NCBI GenBank assembly: GCA_036250195.1
Contig: JAVHZZ010000010.1
Coordinates: 111,473,069 to 111,537,068, forward strand
DNA length: 64,000 nucleotides
Direction of reading: 5' to 3'
From: Mixophyes australis
Lineage: Eukaryota > Chordata > Amphibia > Anura > Limnodynastidae
Of this stretch, positions 36,836 to 48,987 are shown in pieces (within the stretch, counting starts at the first letter, position 1; the number at the start of each line of letters is the position of its first letter). The notes beneath the pieces are model-generated. The model was not told the origin of the DNA, searched no databases, and was given only the letters and a program-made list of their open reading frames with translations. Both the position numbers and the translations under genes were made by a program.

Positions 36836-38049
36836 CAAACATTCCAATCTCCACTCTAAGCCACACTCGCTCCTCTTGTTCCATCTGTGCTCTTTTCCCT
36901 GTAGAATGTAAGCTGTCTAATGAGCAGTGTCCTCCATATCCTGTGTTTTAATTTCTGCATTTATTTTGTATGTCCTTGTTTTATGTATGTCCTGTTTGCC
37001 CTGTGTCTCCTTACAAATCTACATTAATAATGACTGTAAATGGCAGTGTAAGATGGAGTTGCCCGGTCATGCCTGCTTGACTTGCCCCATGACCTCGCAA
37101 AATACAAAAAATTAGATTCTAATCGAGTCCAGCGACTGTACCATGATGGGACCCCAGGATCTAACATTTAAGGGATAGTTTAGTCTGTTAAATATAAATC
37201 AAATGAACATTACATTTATTAGGAGTAAGATCCAAAACTGGTCAGAAGAGGTTTTTATATAACCTATAAATGCATTATTGGTTTTGTAGAAATTGGGTGA
37301 ATAAATGTCACATTTCCTATCACACCCGGGTAGTAGGTTAGGAGACCCCAATTTAGAGCGTGTTACACGTGATGATCTCAGACCACCCAGTTCAGCAGCA
37401 AACTATATCTGGAACTGATTTTAAAACCTCAGCAGCTTGTGTCCCTCTATTAACAAATAACATGGTAACATTACTTGGGGAAATGCAGCCAATATGTTTT
37501 GTTCATTCTTGTGACGCATCCAGTTGGTGATATGACGCTGGAGGGCAATCCTTAAATTATGGGCTCACCCCCAAACAATGGTCCCAGCCGTGGCATACTA
37601 TCTGCTATATGCTAAAAAAGGGGTGTGGTCATGCCACGCCGGGGGATGTTGTAATGCCACAGCTGCTGAGTTCCTGAAGTGGTGGGCACTCAATTTCCAA
37701 TTTTGTTGGGACAAAGTATTGTTTTGGGGAACTCATTAGTAAAAGTAACGCATGGAGATTCTAAATAGATATATGAAATACAAGGCTGTAACAAGAAGAT
37801 TGGTATCCACTGTGTGACCATGCCCCATGTGCACGCTCCAAAACACACTCTCCGAGGGCCCCTTCCCTCCACTAGGTATATTCTGGGGACAGGCAGAATG
37901 ATCCTCAGCCTTCATTTGCAAATAAAAGCACTTTTTTTAACAAATAAATAAAGTTGTTACATTTTTGGCCTTAGCTCAGTCTATGATTAGAAGCCTCTTT
38001 TGTTTCTGTTTTACAGTTGAGACATCTTGCTGGACTAGAAGGTTTGCAG
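36836..38049. other. Intergenic, no feature recognised
   Basis: Unique-looking AT-rich sequence. No splice-bounded exon or named repeat can be supported. Confidence 0.45.
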
Positions 38050-38470
38050 TGGGTATATTTTAGCCTTTTTAAACCCTAACATCCATCTATCCTTCTTCAA
38101 TCCATCCTAAATGCTGCTGCAAGACTGATCTTCCTCTCTCACAGCTCCTCTTCTGCTGCACCACTCTGCAAATCCCTACACTGGCTCCATGTGTCCTCCA
38201 GGATCCAATTCAATTACTCACCTTTACCTACAAAGCCCTCAGCATCATCCCTTCATACATCTCAAATGTCATATTAAAATACTCTCTCTCCCATCCTCTT
38301 AGATCTACCTCTGCCCTGCGCCTTGTCTCGTCTCTGGTAACCACCTCTCACTCCCACCTACAAGACTTCTCCCGTACTGCTCCCCACTTATGGAATTCTC
38401 TACCACGCCCAATCAGACTTTCCCACAGACTTCAAATCTTTAGATACTGAAAACCCATCTCTTTTTTTTA
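38050..38470 (+). mobile_element. L2/CR1-type LINE fragment, copy 2
   Basis: Read on the plus strand across frameshifts it shows the reverse-transcriptase C-terminal landmarks ILNAAARLIFLS, LHWLHVSSRIQF, SHLQDFSRTAP and LWNSLPRPIRLS. The order matches the C-terminal region of L2/CR1-clade proteins. It is truncated at both ends and carries stops and frameshifts. Confidence 0.75.
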
Positions 38471-38949
38471 GAACTTATCTTGTCCTCAATGCTACTGATT
38501 GGGGAGTGGTGGAATATGGCATAAGGAAGTATCTTGTTGAATGGTGTCGATTTTTTTACTTGAAGCAGCTGGCAAACTCATGGGCTGTGAGGGAGGAAGG
38601 AGGAGTAGCTGCAGGTGGGCAGAGAAGTGAGTATAAGTGAGGAGATGGGTTAGCAGACTTGGTGGATATTAGATATTTGAAGAATGCTTGTTTGTAAATT
38701 GAAAGAGCAGTAAGATCAAAGGATGCATTTATAGTGGAAGAAATTGGGATAGGAACGAGATTTCTTCCAGGGGTGCTCTGCAGTGCTCTGCAACAATTAA
38801 ATATCTTCTTTAGCAGATTTATTGCAATGTTAGTCTGGTGGAGTGATGTTAGGAATAGAATGAAATATCATAATATCTCTTATATAGACACTATATAAGA
38901 GGATAACAGAAGGGTTTTGTGATTAGATTATGAATTGATAAGAAGATTT

Positions 38950-39207
38950 TTGTACTTACGTTAAATCTCTTTCTCAGATTCCATCTGGGGGACACTGCTA
39001 CCATGGGGTTGTATAAGGGCGCATGGAGTTGGCACTTAAAGAGTTAACAACTAAGTTTGCTGCTGACTCCTCCCCTCTGCAATCCCACAGACCTCAGTAA
39101 TACTAAAGTCCCAAGAAAAGGACTCAACAACACAACTAACTGTAGAACAGCAAAAGGGAGTGAACGCAGTGTCCCCCAGATGGAAACTGAGAAAGAGATT
39201 TAATGTA
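38950..39207. repeat. Inverted terminal structure of the DIRS element
   Basis: About 49 bp at 38950-38998 (TTGTACTTACGTTAAATCTC, CATCTGGGGGACACTGC) recurs in inverted orientation at 39158-39207 with about two mismatches. The motif GGGGGACACTGCTACCATGG is present again in direct orientation at 39243-39262. DIRS-type elements carry inverted and complementary terminal repeats needed for circular intermediates (family knowledge). Confidence 0.8.
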
Positions 39208-41735
39208 AGTACAAAAATCTTCTTTTCTCCTTCATCCACTTTGGGGGACACTGCTACCATGGGGACGCAAAAATGTTGAACTGCCAATCCTCGTAAAGGT
39301 ATGAACTGAGGATCAGGTCACCACTCTACCCAGCTGCTCTGCAGATCCTCTATGGCGAGCAGCCCAGGAAGCTCCCACCGCACAGGTAGAGTGCACCGTA
39401 AGAACCTGAGGCACAGGTAGATTTCTACACACATAAGCAAGCTGGTACACCATAGATCTGATCCAACGAGCAATGGTCTTCTTGGTGGATGGCCAACCTC
39501 TCCTAAGAAATTTGTAAAGAACAAAAAGAGAGTCAGTCCTGCAACCAGCAGAAGTCCTGTCCACATAAACCCCGGACCACGTCCAGACTAACAGAGGATG
39601 AAGGCCGAGAAGGAGCAATCCTTTCTCTAAAGGCCGGAACCACAATTGCATGATTTAAATAAAAACCAGGAACCACCCTAGCCAAGACAGTAGGTACAGT
39701 CCTATGAACCGTCCTTTTCTCATGGAACACCAGATAAAGACCCCTACGGGACAAGGCTCCAAGCTCCGACACACGTTGAGTAGATGCAATGGCCAGCAAG
39801 AACAGCACCTTCCACATCAAGAAACGCAGATCAGTCGACTCCAGGGGTTCGAATGTTCAAATTCCGCATGGTCAACGGAGGAACGTTGGGAGGCTGAACA
39901 TGAATAACTCCTGAAAGAAAGTACAAACATCACGGAGGAAAGCCAACCAGCGCTGAAAGAAAATAGAAAGCGCAGAGACCTGAACCTTCAAAGAACTCAG
40001 TCTTAGTCCCATCTCTAACCCATCCTGAGGAAAGAGCAGAAAAAGGCTAATCTGAAAAAGGTAGGGTTATGACACTTCTTCCCTACAGTACATAGATCCT
40101 CCACACCTTGTGATAGATCTTAGCTGATACCGGATTCTGAGCCTTTATGAGGGTCTCCACTACCCTGGAAGAGAACCTCCTCGACCGACAGAGGGTGGCT
40201 TCAATAGCCACGGCATTAAAGCCAGCCGAAGCAAGTGCGGATGGTGTAAATGGTTCTTGACTGAAAAGATCGGGCCTGAGAGGAAAAACCCAGCCTGATC
40301 CTTCCACTAGAAGCAAAATGTTGGCGCATCAGAGCCAACCGAGCCAATTCGATGCCACCAGAATGATTGGAAAACTTTCCAATAGTACTCGTCTTAGGAC
40401 CCAAGGAATCATCGGAATTTGGTGGAAAGTGATATCCTAAACAGGAGTCCAACCTCATGGACATTACCTCCACAGCCAGAGAAACTCTGGTTCTTGCGCA
40501 GAATCTTTGAACCTAGTGATTGTGTCTGGATGCCATCAGATCCAGATCTGGCAGGCCCATTTCCAAACTAACTCCTGAAACACCTGAGGATGCAGTTCCC
40601 ATTTTCCCGGAAGGATTGTATGCCTGCTGAAATAATCCGCTTCTAGTTGTTCACTCCGGGAATAAGCCCTTCCAAAACCGCTGGAACAAATTTCTCCACC
40701 CACAAGACGACCTGTTCCGCTACCTGCATTGCTTCTGCACTTCTTGTTCCTTGAAGGATTGGAGGTGGACCGGTTTTCCTTGAAGGAGAGACTGAGCTCC
40801 CTGGAGGGCTAACAGCATGGCTCTTAGCTCGAGAACATCTATGGGCCGAAGCACCTCCCTATCTTTCCAAAGACCCTGGAGACGAAGCTGGAGAACAACA
40901 GCTCCCCAGCCCTTCAGACTAGCATCTTCGGTCACCAGAATCCAAGACCACAGGACAAAAGATCGGCCCATCATCAGAAGCTCTTGAACTAGCCACCATT
41001 TCAGAGGTTGACAAGTCTCCCTGGAGAGTCTGATTCGTTGGGTCACCAGATGAAAAAGGGGGACACGACCAATGCCTTAGTAGATTCCACTGGAACATGC
41101 GAGAGTGGAAACAACCGTATGGGAGGGTTTCGAACATAGATACCATCAACCTTAGAATCCCCAAGCGCATGGAAGGACCAGGCTGACTCAGGATTAACCG
41201 TACAGAGAGTTCTAGGGATCTGTAGAGAAGGTTCTGGAAAAAGAACTTCTGAAAAGTGGTGTCCATTATTAATCCTAGAAACCTCATCCTCTGTGAGGGC
41301 ATCAACTGGGATCTGGAATAATTATCCAACCATGTTGCTCCAGAATTCGAATAGACAGGGTCAGATGCTAATAGAGAAAAGGACCTGATAAGTCTTTGAG
41401 GAGAAAATAGTCCAAATGCGGAATAATGTTCTCTCGCAAGGCATGTAAACGTTCCGCCATTACCGCCATAATGTTTGTGAAAACTCTCTGGGCTGTGGAA
41501 AGCCCTGAATTGATAATGGGAGCTTCCTACAGTAAAAACAAAGTACTGATCCCATCCGAGACTTGTCTACTCGTAGATGTTGGTTTAGCCCCTTGAGGTT
41601 TAGAAATGATCGAAATGAACTATCCTGTTTGGGCACCAAGAACAGGTTTAAATAAAGCCCCCGGTGTTTCTGCCACTCTGGACATGATCCCCAAGTTCCA
41701 AATATCTTAGGTGTATACCCCCCACTGATATTTGA
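38950..41735 (-). mobile_element. Degenerate DIRS-type (tyrosine recombinase) retrotransposon
   Basis: On the minus strand the order is reverse transcriptase (about 41690-41100: FLVPKQDSSFRSFLNLKGLN, then a deletion, then LDYFLLKDLS where YLDD would be expected), RNase H (about 40930: DASLKGWGAV, IDVLELRAMLLAL) and tyrosine recombinase (about 40250-39330: VVETLIKAQNPVSAKIYHK, IASTQRVSELGALS, HSTCAVGASWA). In active recombinases the last motif has Arg where Cys is seen here. The gag-like ORF and the RT fingers/palm are largely missing and frames are broken, so it is dead. The terminal part holds inverted repeats (38950-38998 and 39158-39207) typical of the unusual DIRS ends. Confidence 0.87.
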
Positions 41736-42063
41736 ATAATTGTAGGTGACCCCCTATATCCACAGTCGCAAGGAGAGGAAGGTCCCGTCATGCGGATTAG
41801 TATTTTTTTTAAATTTTATTTTATATTAAGATCTTGGGATTCAGACATTTTCTAGAGTAATCATCTCTACTCATTTGCAACTGTCCTCGAATTGCACGGA
41901 GACTACCTCTATTGGCGGGCTGAACTTAACAACACGTAGCTCGTGATTTAGGGGCATTCACCGGCAGTAAAGTACCTTTACCTCCAGTTGCTTAGCTAAT
42001 CGTACTTCCCAACACAATCCTGTGTCAATATATATATATATATTATATATACATATATCTATA
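41736..42063. other. Intergenic, no feature recognised
   Basis: AT-rich sequence ending in a TA-rich run (42030-42062). It may include the unrecognised 5' part of the DIRS copy, but nothing supports that. Confidence 0.4.
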
Positions 42064-42536
42064 TCTATAATATAAATGCTTAGTGGCGTGTGTTAGTCTG
42101 TCTGTGTGTGGAAAAAATAAAAGCAAGCTGCAGCGCCACCTGCTGGGCGGAGTTATACACTGACCTACTAAATTCTTAGTGTGTGTGGGAAAAAAAAAAT
42201 CAGAAAGGGCTGAAAATTGGTATACTAAGATGTTTTTAATTTGTTAATTTAATTTGTTAATTGTTAAAAGTGTTTATAAAGATTTAAAAAAAATATATAT
42301 ATATTTCTTGAAGAAGTAACAGTTGGGAGTGGTTGGTGGTTGTCGGGGGTGACAGTGGGGAGTGGTTGGTGGTTGCCGGGGATGACAGTGGGGAGTGGTT
42401 GGTGGTTGCCAGGGGTGAAAGTGGGGAGTGGTTGGTGGTTGAGGCCTGGGCTATGGCCCAAATGCATGACAAGAACCTTTTTAACACCTTAAGTAGCTTG
42501 ATTTGACTAGAATGCATGAGTATCATGCACGGGTTA

Positions 42537-42537
<1 letters not shown>
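42064..42537. mobile_element. Helitron-like non-autonomous element (tentative)
   Basis: The left end reads TCTATAATATAAATGC then TTAGTGGCGTGTGTTAGTCT, a TC-start typical of Helitron ends. The right part holds a hairpin TGCATGAGTATCATGCA next to CTAG (42508-42530); on the minus strand this reads hairpin then TTCTAGT, like a Helitron 3' end. The two ends therefore imply opposite orientations, so the class is unsure. Inside are four copies of a 33-bp unit (GGGAGTGGTTGGTGGTTG) at about 42326-42440. An (AT)n run follows at 42541-42610. Confidence 0.4.
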
Positions 42538-42613
<76 letters not shown>

Positions 42614-42774
42614 AATAATTCTCACAATAGAAGAATCTCAACAATAAGTTGATAACTATGTGAAGGAATTAGTGAATATTCTACAGAAATATATTTGTAC
42701 AAATATGTGTAAGGCAAAACTGATGTAAGGTACTCATCCCTCCAGAACCATGTCTGGGGCAAAGTAACCGCAGA

Positions 42775-44445
42775 TAGAAAGCAACCTGTCAGACAGACAC
42801 AGTATATTGCTGATAGAGAGCAGCCTGTCAGTCACACACAGTATATACTAGTGATAGAGAGCAGCCTGTCAGTCACACACAGTATATTGCTGATAGAGAG
42901 CAGCCTGTCAGTCACACACAGTATATACTGCTGATAGAGAGCAGCCTGTCAGTCACACACAGTATATACTGCTGATAGAGAGCAGCCTGTCAGTCACACA
43001 CAGTATATACTAGTGATAGAGAGCAGCCTGTCAGTCACACACAGTATATACTAGTGATAGAGAGCAGCCTGTCAGTCACACACAGTATGTACTGCTGATA
43101 GAGAGGAGCCTGTCAGTCACACACAGTATATACTGCTGATAGACAGCAGCCTGTCAGTCACACACAGTATATACTAGTGATAGAGAGCAGCCTGTCAGTC
43201 ACACATAGTATATACTGCTGATAGAGAGCAGCCTGTCAGTCACACACAGTATATACTGCTGATAGAGAGCAGCCTGTCAGTCACACACAGTATATACTGC
43301 TGATAGAGAGCAGCCTGTCAGTCACACACAGTATATACTGCTGATAGAGAGCAGCCTGTCAGTCACACACAGTATATACTGCTGATAGAGAGCAGCCTGT
43401 CAGTCACACACAGTATATACTGCTGATAGAGAGCAGCCTGTCAGTCACACACAGTATATACTGCTGATAGAGAGCAGCCTGTCAGTCACACACAGTATAT
43501 ACTGCTGATAGAGAGCAGCCTGTCAGTCACACACAGTATATACTGCTGATAGAGAGCAGCCTGTCAGTCACACACAGTATATACTAGTGATAGAGAGCAG
43601 CCTGTCAGTCACACACAGTATATACTGCTGATAGAGAGCAGCCTGTCAGTCACACACAGTATATACTGCTGATAGAGAGCAGCCTGTCAGTCACACACAG
43701 TATATACTGCTGATAGAGAGCAGCCTGTCAGTCACACACAGTATATACTAGTGACAGAGAGCAGCCTGTCAGTCACACACAGTATATACTGCTGATAGAG
43801 AGCAGCCTGTCAGTCACACACAGTATATACTGCCGATAGAGAGCAGCCTGTCAGTCACACACAGTATATACTGCTGATAGAGAGCAGCCTGTCAGTCACA
43901 CACAGTATATACTAGTGATAGAGAGCAGCCTGTCAGTCACACATAGTATATACTGCTGATAGAGAGCAGCCTGTCAGTCACACACAGTATATACTAGTGA
44001 TAGAGAGCAACCTGTCAGTCACACACAGTATATACTGCTGATAGAGAGCAGCCTGTCAGTCACACACAGTATATACTAGTGATAGAGAGCAGCCTGTCAG
44101 TCACACACAGTATATACTAGTGATAGAGAGCAGCCTGTCAGTCACACACAGTATATACTGCCGATAGAGAGCAGCCTGTCAGTCACACACAGTATATACT
44201 GCCAATAGAGAGCAGCCTGTCAGTCACACACAGTATATACTGCTGATCAGTAGCAGTGATAACCGTAGTACCCACAGATAGAGAGCAGCCTGTCAGTCAC
44301 ACACAGTATATACTGCCGATAGAGTGCAGCCTGTCAGTCACACACAGTATATACTGCCGATAGAGAGCAGCCTGTCAGTCACACACAGTATATACTGCCG
44401 ATAGAGAGCAGCCTGTCAGTCACACACAGTATACACTGCTGATCA
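42775..44445. repeat. 41-bp minisatellite
   Basis: About 40 copies with GATAGAGAGCAGCCTGTCAG and TCACACACAGTATATACTG. Units alternate between CTGAT and AGTGAT endings. One interruption at about 44246-44275 (CAGTAGCAGTGATAACCGTA) breaks the register. Copies are nearly identical, so recently homogenised. Confidence 0.95.
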
Positions 44446-44569
44446 AGAGTTTCTTCAACTGTCTACTGCCCAGTTCCATGAATTGGCTTCAAAGAACAGA
44501 CCAATGTGTGAAGGGGGAGCAGTCCTATAGGAAAATAACATGCTCCTCCTCAGTTTTTATATGTTATTA

Positions 44570-44762
44570 CAGGGTTTCCCAAACCCAGTCCTCAGGGCTC
44601 CCCAACAGTGCAGGTTTTCTGGATCACATGTGACATAATTAGGACCACCTGTGGATCTGTTACAATGTGTCAGTCAGTAATGATTACACCTGTGCTCCAG
44701 CAAGGAGATATGGAAAACCTGCCCTGTTGGGGAGCCCTGAGGACTGGGTTTGGGAAACCCTG
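44570..44762. mobile_element. hAT-like MITE with intact TIRs and 8-bp target duplication
   Basis: This 193-bp element has inverted ends of about 34 bp (CAGGGTTTCCCAAACCCAGT and complement), flanked by TGTTATTA at 44562-44569 and again at 44763-44770. An 8-bp duplication is characteristic of hAT transposition. The interior, ACCACCTGTGGATCTGTTAC, is shared with 12598-12788. It has no coding capacity, so it was mobilised in trans. Confidence 0.92.
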
Positions 44763-44770
44763 TGTTATTA

Positions 44771-45746
44771 TTTAAAATGAAACAGACAGACCATAAACAA
44801 TCACAGCACAGAGATAATAGTATAACCACATTTGTTCTGACCCTGGCTAATGCCTCAAAACAGTATGGAAATTAAACTCTTAATCATAAAATTATGTCTC
44901 ATAATCATTGACTGAACACTCATGTAAAATACTGTCTGCATTACCTCTAGATCCTTCTATAATAAAACTCTAGGTATATATAGATATATACACACACAGA
45001 CAGACAGACAGACGGTCTTCTCTCTATTACCACAAGGACCCTCAGTAACTAGTTATTCCCCAGTACTGAGCTGCTGAGGACGGCGTCACACTGATCTAAT
45101 ATACAACCTGCATATTAGCAGTATACGTATAGCCTCCTAACCATATACTCTATAGGTTTGAGTATACAGGTGTCAGCATTCAGTGCACCCAGGCATTTTA
45201 TTTCTGATTTTGTTAATCAGTATGATATCATTTTTATATTTAGATTTTTATTCATATATAATAGGTTATGTTTTAAGTGGATGGTTTATGTGATTAGAAA
45301 TAGTAGAGGATTCTTAGTGCACCTAGCAAAGCACTCCAGTTCTGTCCTTTCCCTTCTAGATACACTAGATCTGAGTTATAGGTCACACCCCAGGTATAAA
45401 CTCTAACATTATTAAGAGATTATAAAAGAGAGTAAACTATCATCCTGACTCCTATGGATATGATGATATATACAGGGTATAATCCTATGGTGGGTGCAAC
45501 AGTATAACCTTCCTTTATATGAGAACATTTCTTCTTATCTCACATTAGATTTCTTTCTTTTTTTTTAAAGAAATACAGATTAGACGACTTTCACAGAGAT
45601 AAATACAGTAAAATAATGACTAGTCCTCAAACCAGTGATATAAATATCTGTGGTAATAACAATGTAACAGTGGAAGATATTGTATAAAATCACCTCAGTG
45701 CAGATAGAGTCTCGTTATATAATCCCCATATGCCTTCTGTAAACAC

Positions 45747-45795
<49 letters not shown>

Positions 45796-45990
45796 TGACT
45801 TATATAATAAACCACTGGGGTACTTAGTGCTACTGACAGTGAAGCAGCAGATGATGATTCTCCACCATTATATCAGTCAGGATCCTCTAAAGTAACTGGA
45901 GATGGATTTTCCCACCTTTGGAGTGTACCAATCAGCAGGGGGGGGGGGGGGGGGGGAATCTCTCACTCACTCCCCGCTGTCTGATGGTTC
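44771..45990. other. Intergenic, AT-rich with simple repeats
   Basis: Contains (CAGA)n at about 44995-45012, (TA)n at 45750-45790 and a run of about 20 G at 45937-45956. No gene or named element is seen. Confidence 0.5.
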
Positions 45991-46270
45991 ACCCCCCCCA
46001 GAGGAAGCCTCTATCAGCCCCGGCTGCCGCACTGCGCTGTGCTCCTGTATCAATGCCCATTCGTAATCCTTCCTAGGGCTCTATGAGATCCAGGTCCCCC
46101 CTCCGCCTCAGCGGGGGACTTGGTATCTCCCAGTATGTCCGGTCCTCGGACGGAGTGCGGCGCCCTCTGCCTGCGGCAGCGCCAGACCCGTCGGGACAGT
46201 GCAGTGACAGCCGCTCAGCGCTGTCACCGCTCCTCATCAATAACCACCACACTGCGCTGTGCGGTCTGTT
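45990..46270. promoter_or_regulatory. CpG-rich patch, candidate CpG island
   Basis: About 280 bp with roughly 20 CpG dinucleotides (for example CGGCTGCCGCACTGCGCTG, TCCTCGGACGGAGTGCGGCG) in an otherwise CpG-poor region. CACTGCGCTGTGC is present near both ends. Such a patch can mark a promoter or enhancer, but no transcript or exon can be tied to it; a GC-rich repeat is an alternative. Confidence 0.4.
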
Positions 46271-46439
46271 ATTAATATTCTTCTTTTTTAAAGGAGCATT
46301 GCTCCATTTTGAAACCTGTTAGGAAAAATTTTTTAAATCCATCCATCCTCACCTACACTCATACCAATAATCTAATAACAATAATAAAATGTAAACCTAA
46401 GCAGCAGGTATTGCTAAGCAGTACTAACCGCAGCCCAAC

Positions 46440-46592
46440 TCCTTGGGCATTTAAACATAACAGAGGTCTGTGGGGCCGCAGAGGGGAGGAGTCAACAGCA
46501 AACTTAGTTGTTAACTATTTAAGAGCCAACTCCATGCGCCCTCATACAAACCACATGGTAGCAGTGTCCCCCAGAGTGGATGAAGGAGAAAA
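46440..46592 (+). mobile_element. Isolated terminal fragment of the DIRS family
   Basis: The reverse complement matches 38975-39125 of the DIRS element, including GGGGGACACTGCTACCATG, GGGCGCATGGAGTTGGC, TAGTTAACAACTAAGTTTGC, GACTCCTCCCCTCTGC and CACAGACCTC. It is in the opposite orientation to that copy and has no adjoining coding sequence, so it is a solo terminus or truncated copy. Confidence 0.85.
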
Positions 46593-48159
46593 TATATCTG
46601 GCCCAGGAATGTACAAACAGGGCCTGATTCAGCCACGCATGTCTCTGCAGATTGTACAAAAAAATCACTCTACGCATGTCCTGAACCGGACCATACGCCA
46701 GTAAACTCAGCCCTGTCTGCTCCATTTTCATACACAAAAGACACTTGCTACGGTCTACAATTTCAGGGCGTTAACATGGTGGGGAAGGGGAGTTTTTCCG
46801 TAGTTAATGTACAGTGAGGGCGTGCCAAACTGAAGTGCACACAGCCATGTCCGAATCCAGCTCTAAGTGTCTCACGGTTACTCGTTTCTCTGGCTTAGCT
46901 CTTGCTCCAGGGCCAGTCTTAGTCCTGATCAGTAGTGATGACAGTCTCATATGCATGCTATAACATGTGTTTGTAACCACGGCAACTGTAAAAATGCATT
47001 TTATGTTCAGTAGACATTAACAACATTCTAACTTTTTGCGAATGTATAATCCATATAGGTAATGAACATATCCTGCAGAGTCTTGTGTATTAGAGCACAT
47101 CATGCCTACATCAGCACAGGTATCTTGAGATCCACTTCTTCATAAAGTCCGGAGTGTGCAGACCCTATTTAAAATGCACGTTGCGCTCAGTATGCTTGTC
47201 TTGATAAATCAGGTCCGAAGAGTTTTAGGAATGAATAATATACTCCAGATAGTACGTAATAACAATGGATTATTTTCCCTCATTTGGTAAAGATGTCAAT
47301 CATGTACATTGGTTTTGATAAAATGCGTTATCTTTAAAAAGGTTTGCAGGGGGCAGACTGAGGGTTACTCATGATCACGCGACCAGCGCGGAGTCTGTAC
47401 ACGTTGATGTCATCCTCTGGCGCAAGCAGCGGTTGTGAATGGAACTGGATAGAATCAAATCCTGCAGAGTAATATAATGTATGGTCAACGTTCCAACAGA
47501 GAGGATTCCCCACACCCTGGGAATCCCCCAGTTGTAATTAGAACGTCAATATAACGCTAAGAGGTCATTTGCGGTGGGAGTTCTTAGCGGAGCTAGTACT
47601 GCGACTTCTCTTATAGTTTATCTAAGACGTGGATCTGTAATTCCAGAACAGGAGCCCAGCGGTGACCAATAAAGACGGATGTATAGGGGAGTTTTCAAAT
47701 TATTATTATTTTTTTACATTTATCTTCCAGTCTTCCGGCCCGATGTGTAGGATACACTTTATGAGTCTCTTACTACGTACTTTACAGTCTTAAGATATGT
47801 AATAAACTACGGGACACAATTTATGCTGTAAGTGTAAATCCAACTCTACATATGAAAGAGAATCGGGAACATATTAAGGGATGGATGCTGATCCCATTCT
47901 ATGGCGATAATTCGTTTGGTTAATGAACAAATCCAAGGAGTATCTGTGAACAATTAAGTGGGAGAATAATGTACTCACTAGTGTACATCCATAGATAGTT
48001 ACACACCATTCCGAGCCGCAGGTATTAGTGGAGCCACAGACATAACAATGAGATGACCGGAGTGGTATAAAACATCTGTAAGTACATCTGCTACACAATT
48101 GTGATACAAATATGATAAACCAAGAAGGATTAGACAACACAACAAAGAGGACTACAAAG
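46593..48159. other. Intergenic, no gene recognised
   Basis: The segment 46620-46900 (GGGCCTGATTCAGCCACGC through ACTCGTTTCTCTGGC) reads like an interspersed repeat of unknown class. The rest appears unique. No gene is supported. Confidence 0.4.
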
Positions 48160-48167
48160 AGTCTAAC

Positions 48168-48202
<35 letters not shown>

Positions 48203-48243
48203 CATACACACACACATATATATGTATATATATATATATACAT

Positions 48244-48289
<46 letters not shown>

Positions 48290-48412
48290 ATACATATATA
48301 TATATATACACACACACACATTATATATATATACATACACACACACATACATATATATATACACACACACACACATATATATATATACACACACTATATA
48401 TATATATACACA

Positions 48413-48459
<47 letters not shown>

Positions 48460-48525
48460 TATATACACATACATATATATACACATACATATATATACAC
48501 ACACACACGCATAATATACCTGGCA
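48160..48525. repeat. Complex (TA)n/(CA)n microsatellite
   Basis: About 365 bp of interleaved TATA and CACA runs with (TG)n at its left end. It generates overlapping open frames of Tyr/Ile/Thr/His on both strands, all artefacts. Confidence 0.95.
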
Positions 48526-48774
48526 GCATAAAAAACATCAAATATCAATTTAATAATTGTAAACATAGTATAATGGTCAAAATTAACAAATATGTCCGGG
48601 TATTATGTGAATGGGGGACATACAGCACACAGCGTCACAACAATGAAGAATTAACAAAACACAATGTGTGTTGAGGAAGTGTCATCATTGTTATTTTAAT
48701 GATTTATTACTGAAGCACATTACAGCTCGAGGAACAAGTGTTACATATTAAATGTGACTAGTCTGTCAGTCTTT

Positions 48775-48987
48775 GGGGCATATTCAATCGGCCGCGTTAC
48801 TGTCAAAACGAACGCGGCTTGCGCACTATTACCATTATTACGGTAATAGTGCACGTAATTACCTTTAACGCCGGCTTTCTGCTCGCAGCTCCGCGAGCTG
48901 GTATCCGGGTTAGAATTACCGTAATAACGGTAATACTTTTAACGCCGCATTACTTTTGCGAGTAACGTGTCTGATTGAATATGCCCC
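48775..48987. mobile_element. MITE with 15-bp terminal inverted repeats
   Basis: The ends are GGGGCATATTCAATC and GATTGAATATGCCCC, flanked by TTT on both sides (48772-48774, 48988-48990), a possible 3-bp target duplication. The interior has inverted GC-rich blocks around ATTACCGTAATAACGGTAAT. A diverged partial copy lies at about 4805-4940. A 3-bp duplication would fit Harbinger-type MITEs (inference). Confidence 0.8.

Noticed and set aside
35395..36911. Several overlapping open frames of 170-427 codons on the plus strand
   Set aside because: All are low-complexity Thr/Pro/Leu/His translations of the 46-bp minisatellite in different frames.
48112..48674. Tyr/Ile/Thr/His open frames
   Set aside because: They derive from TA/CA microsatellite sequence.
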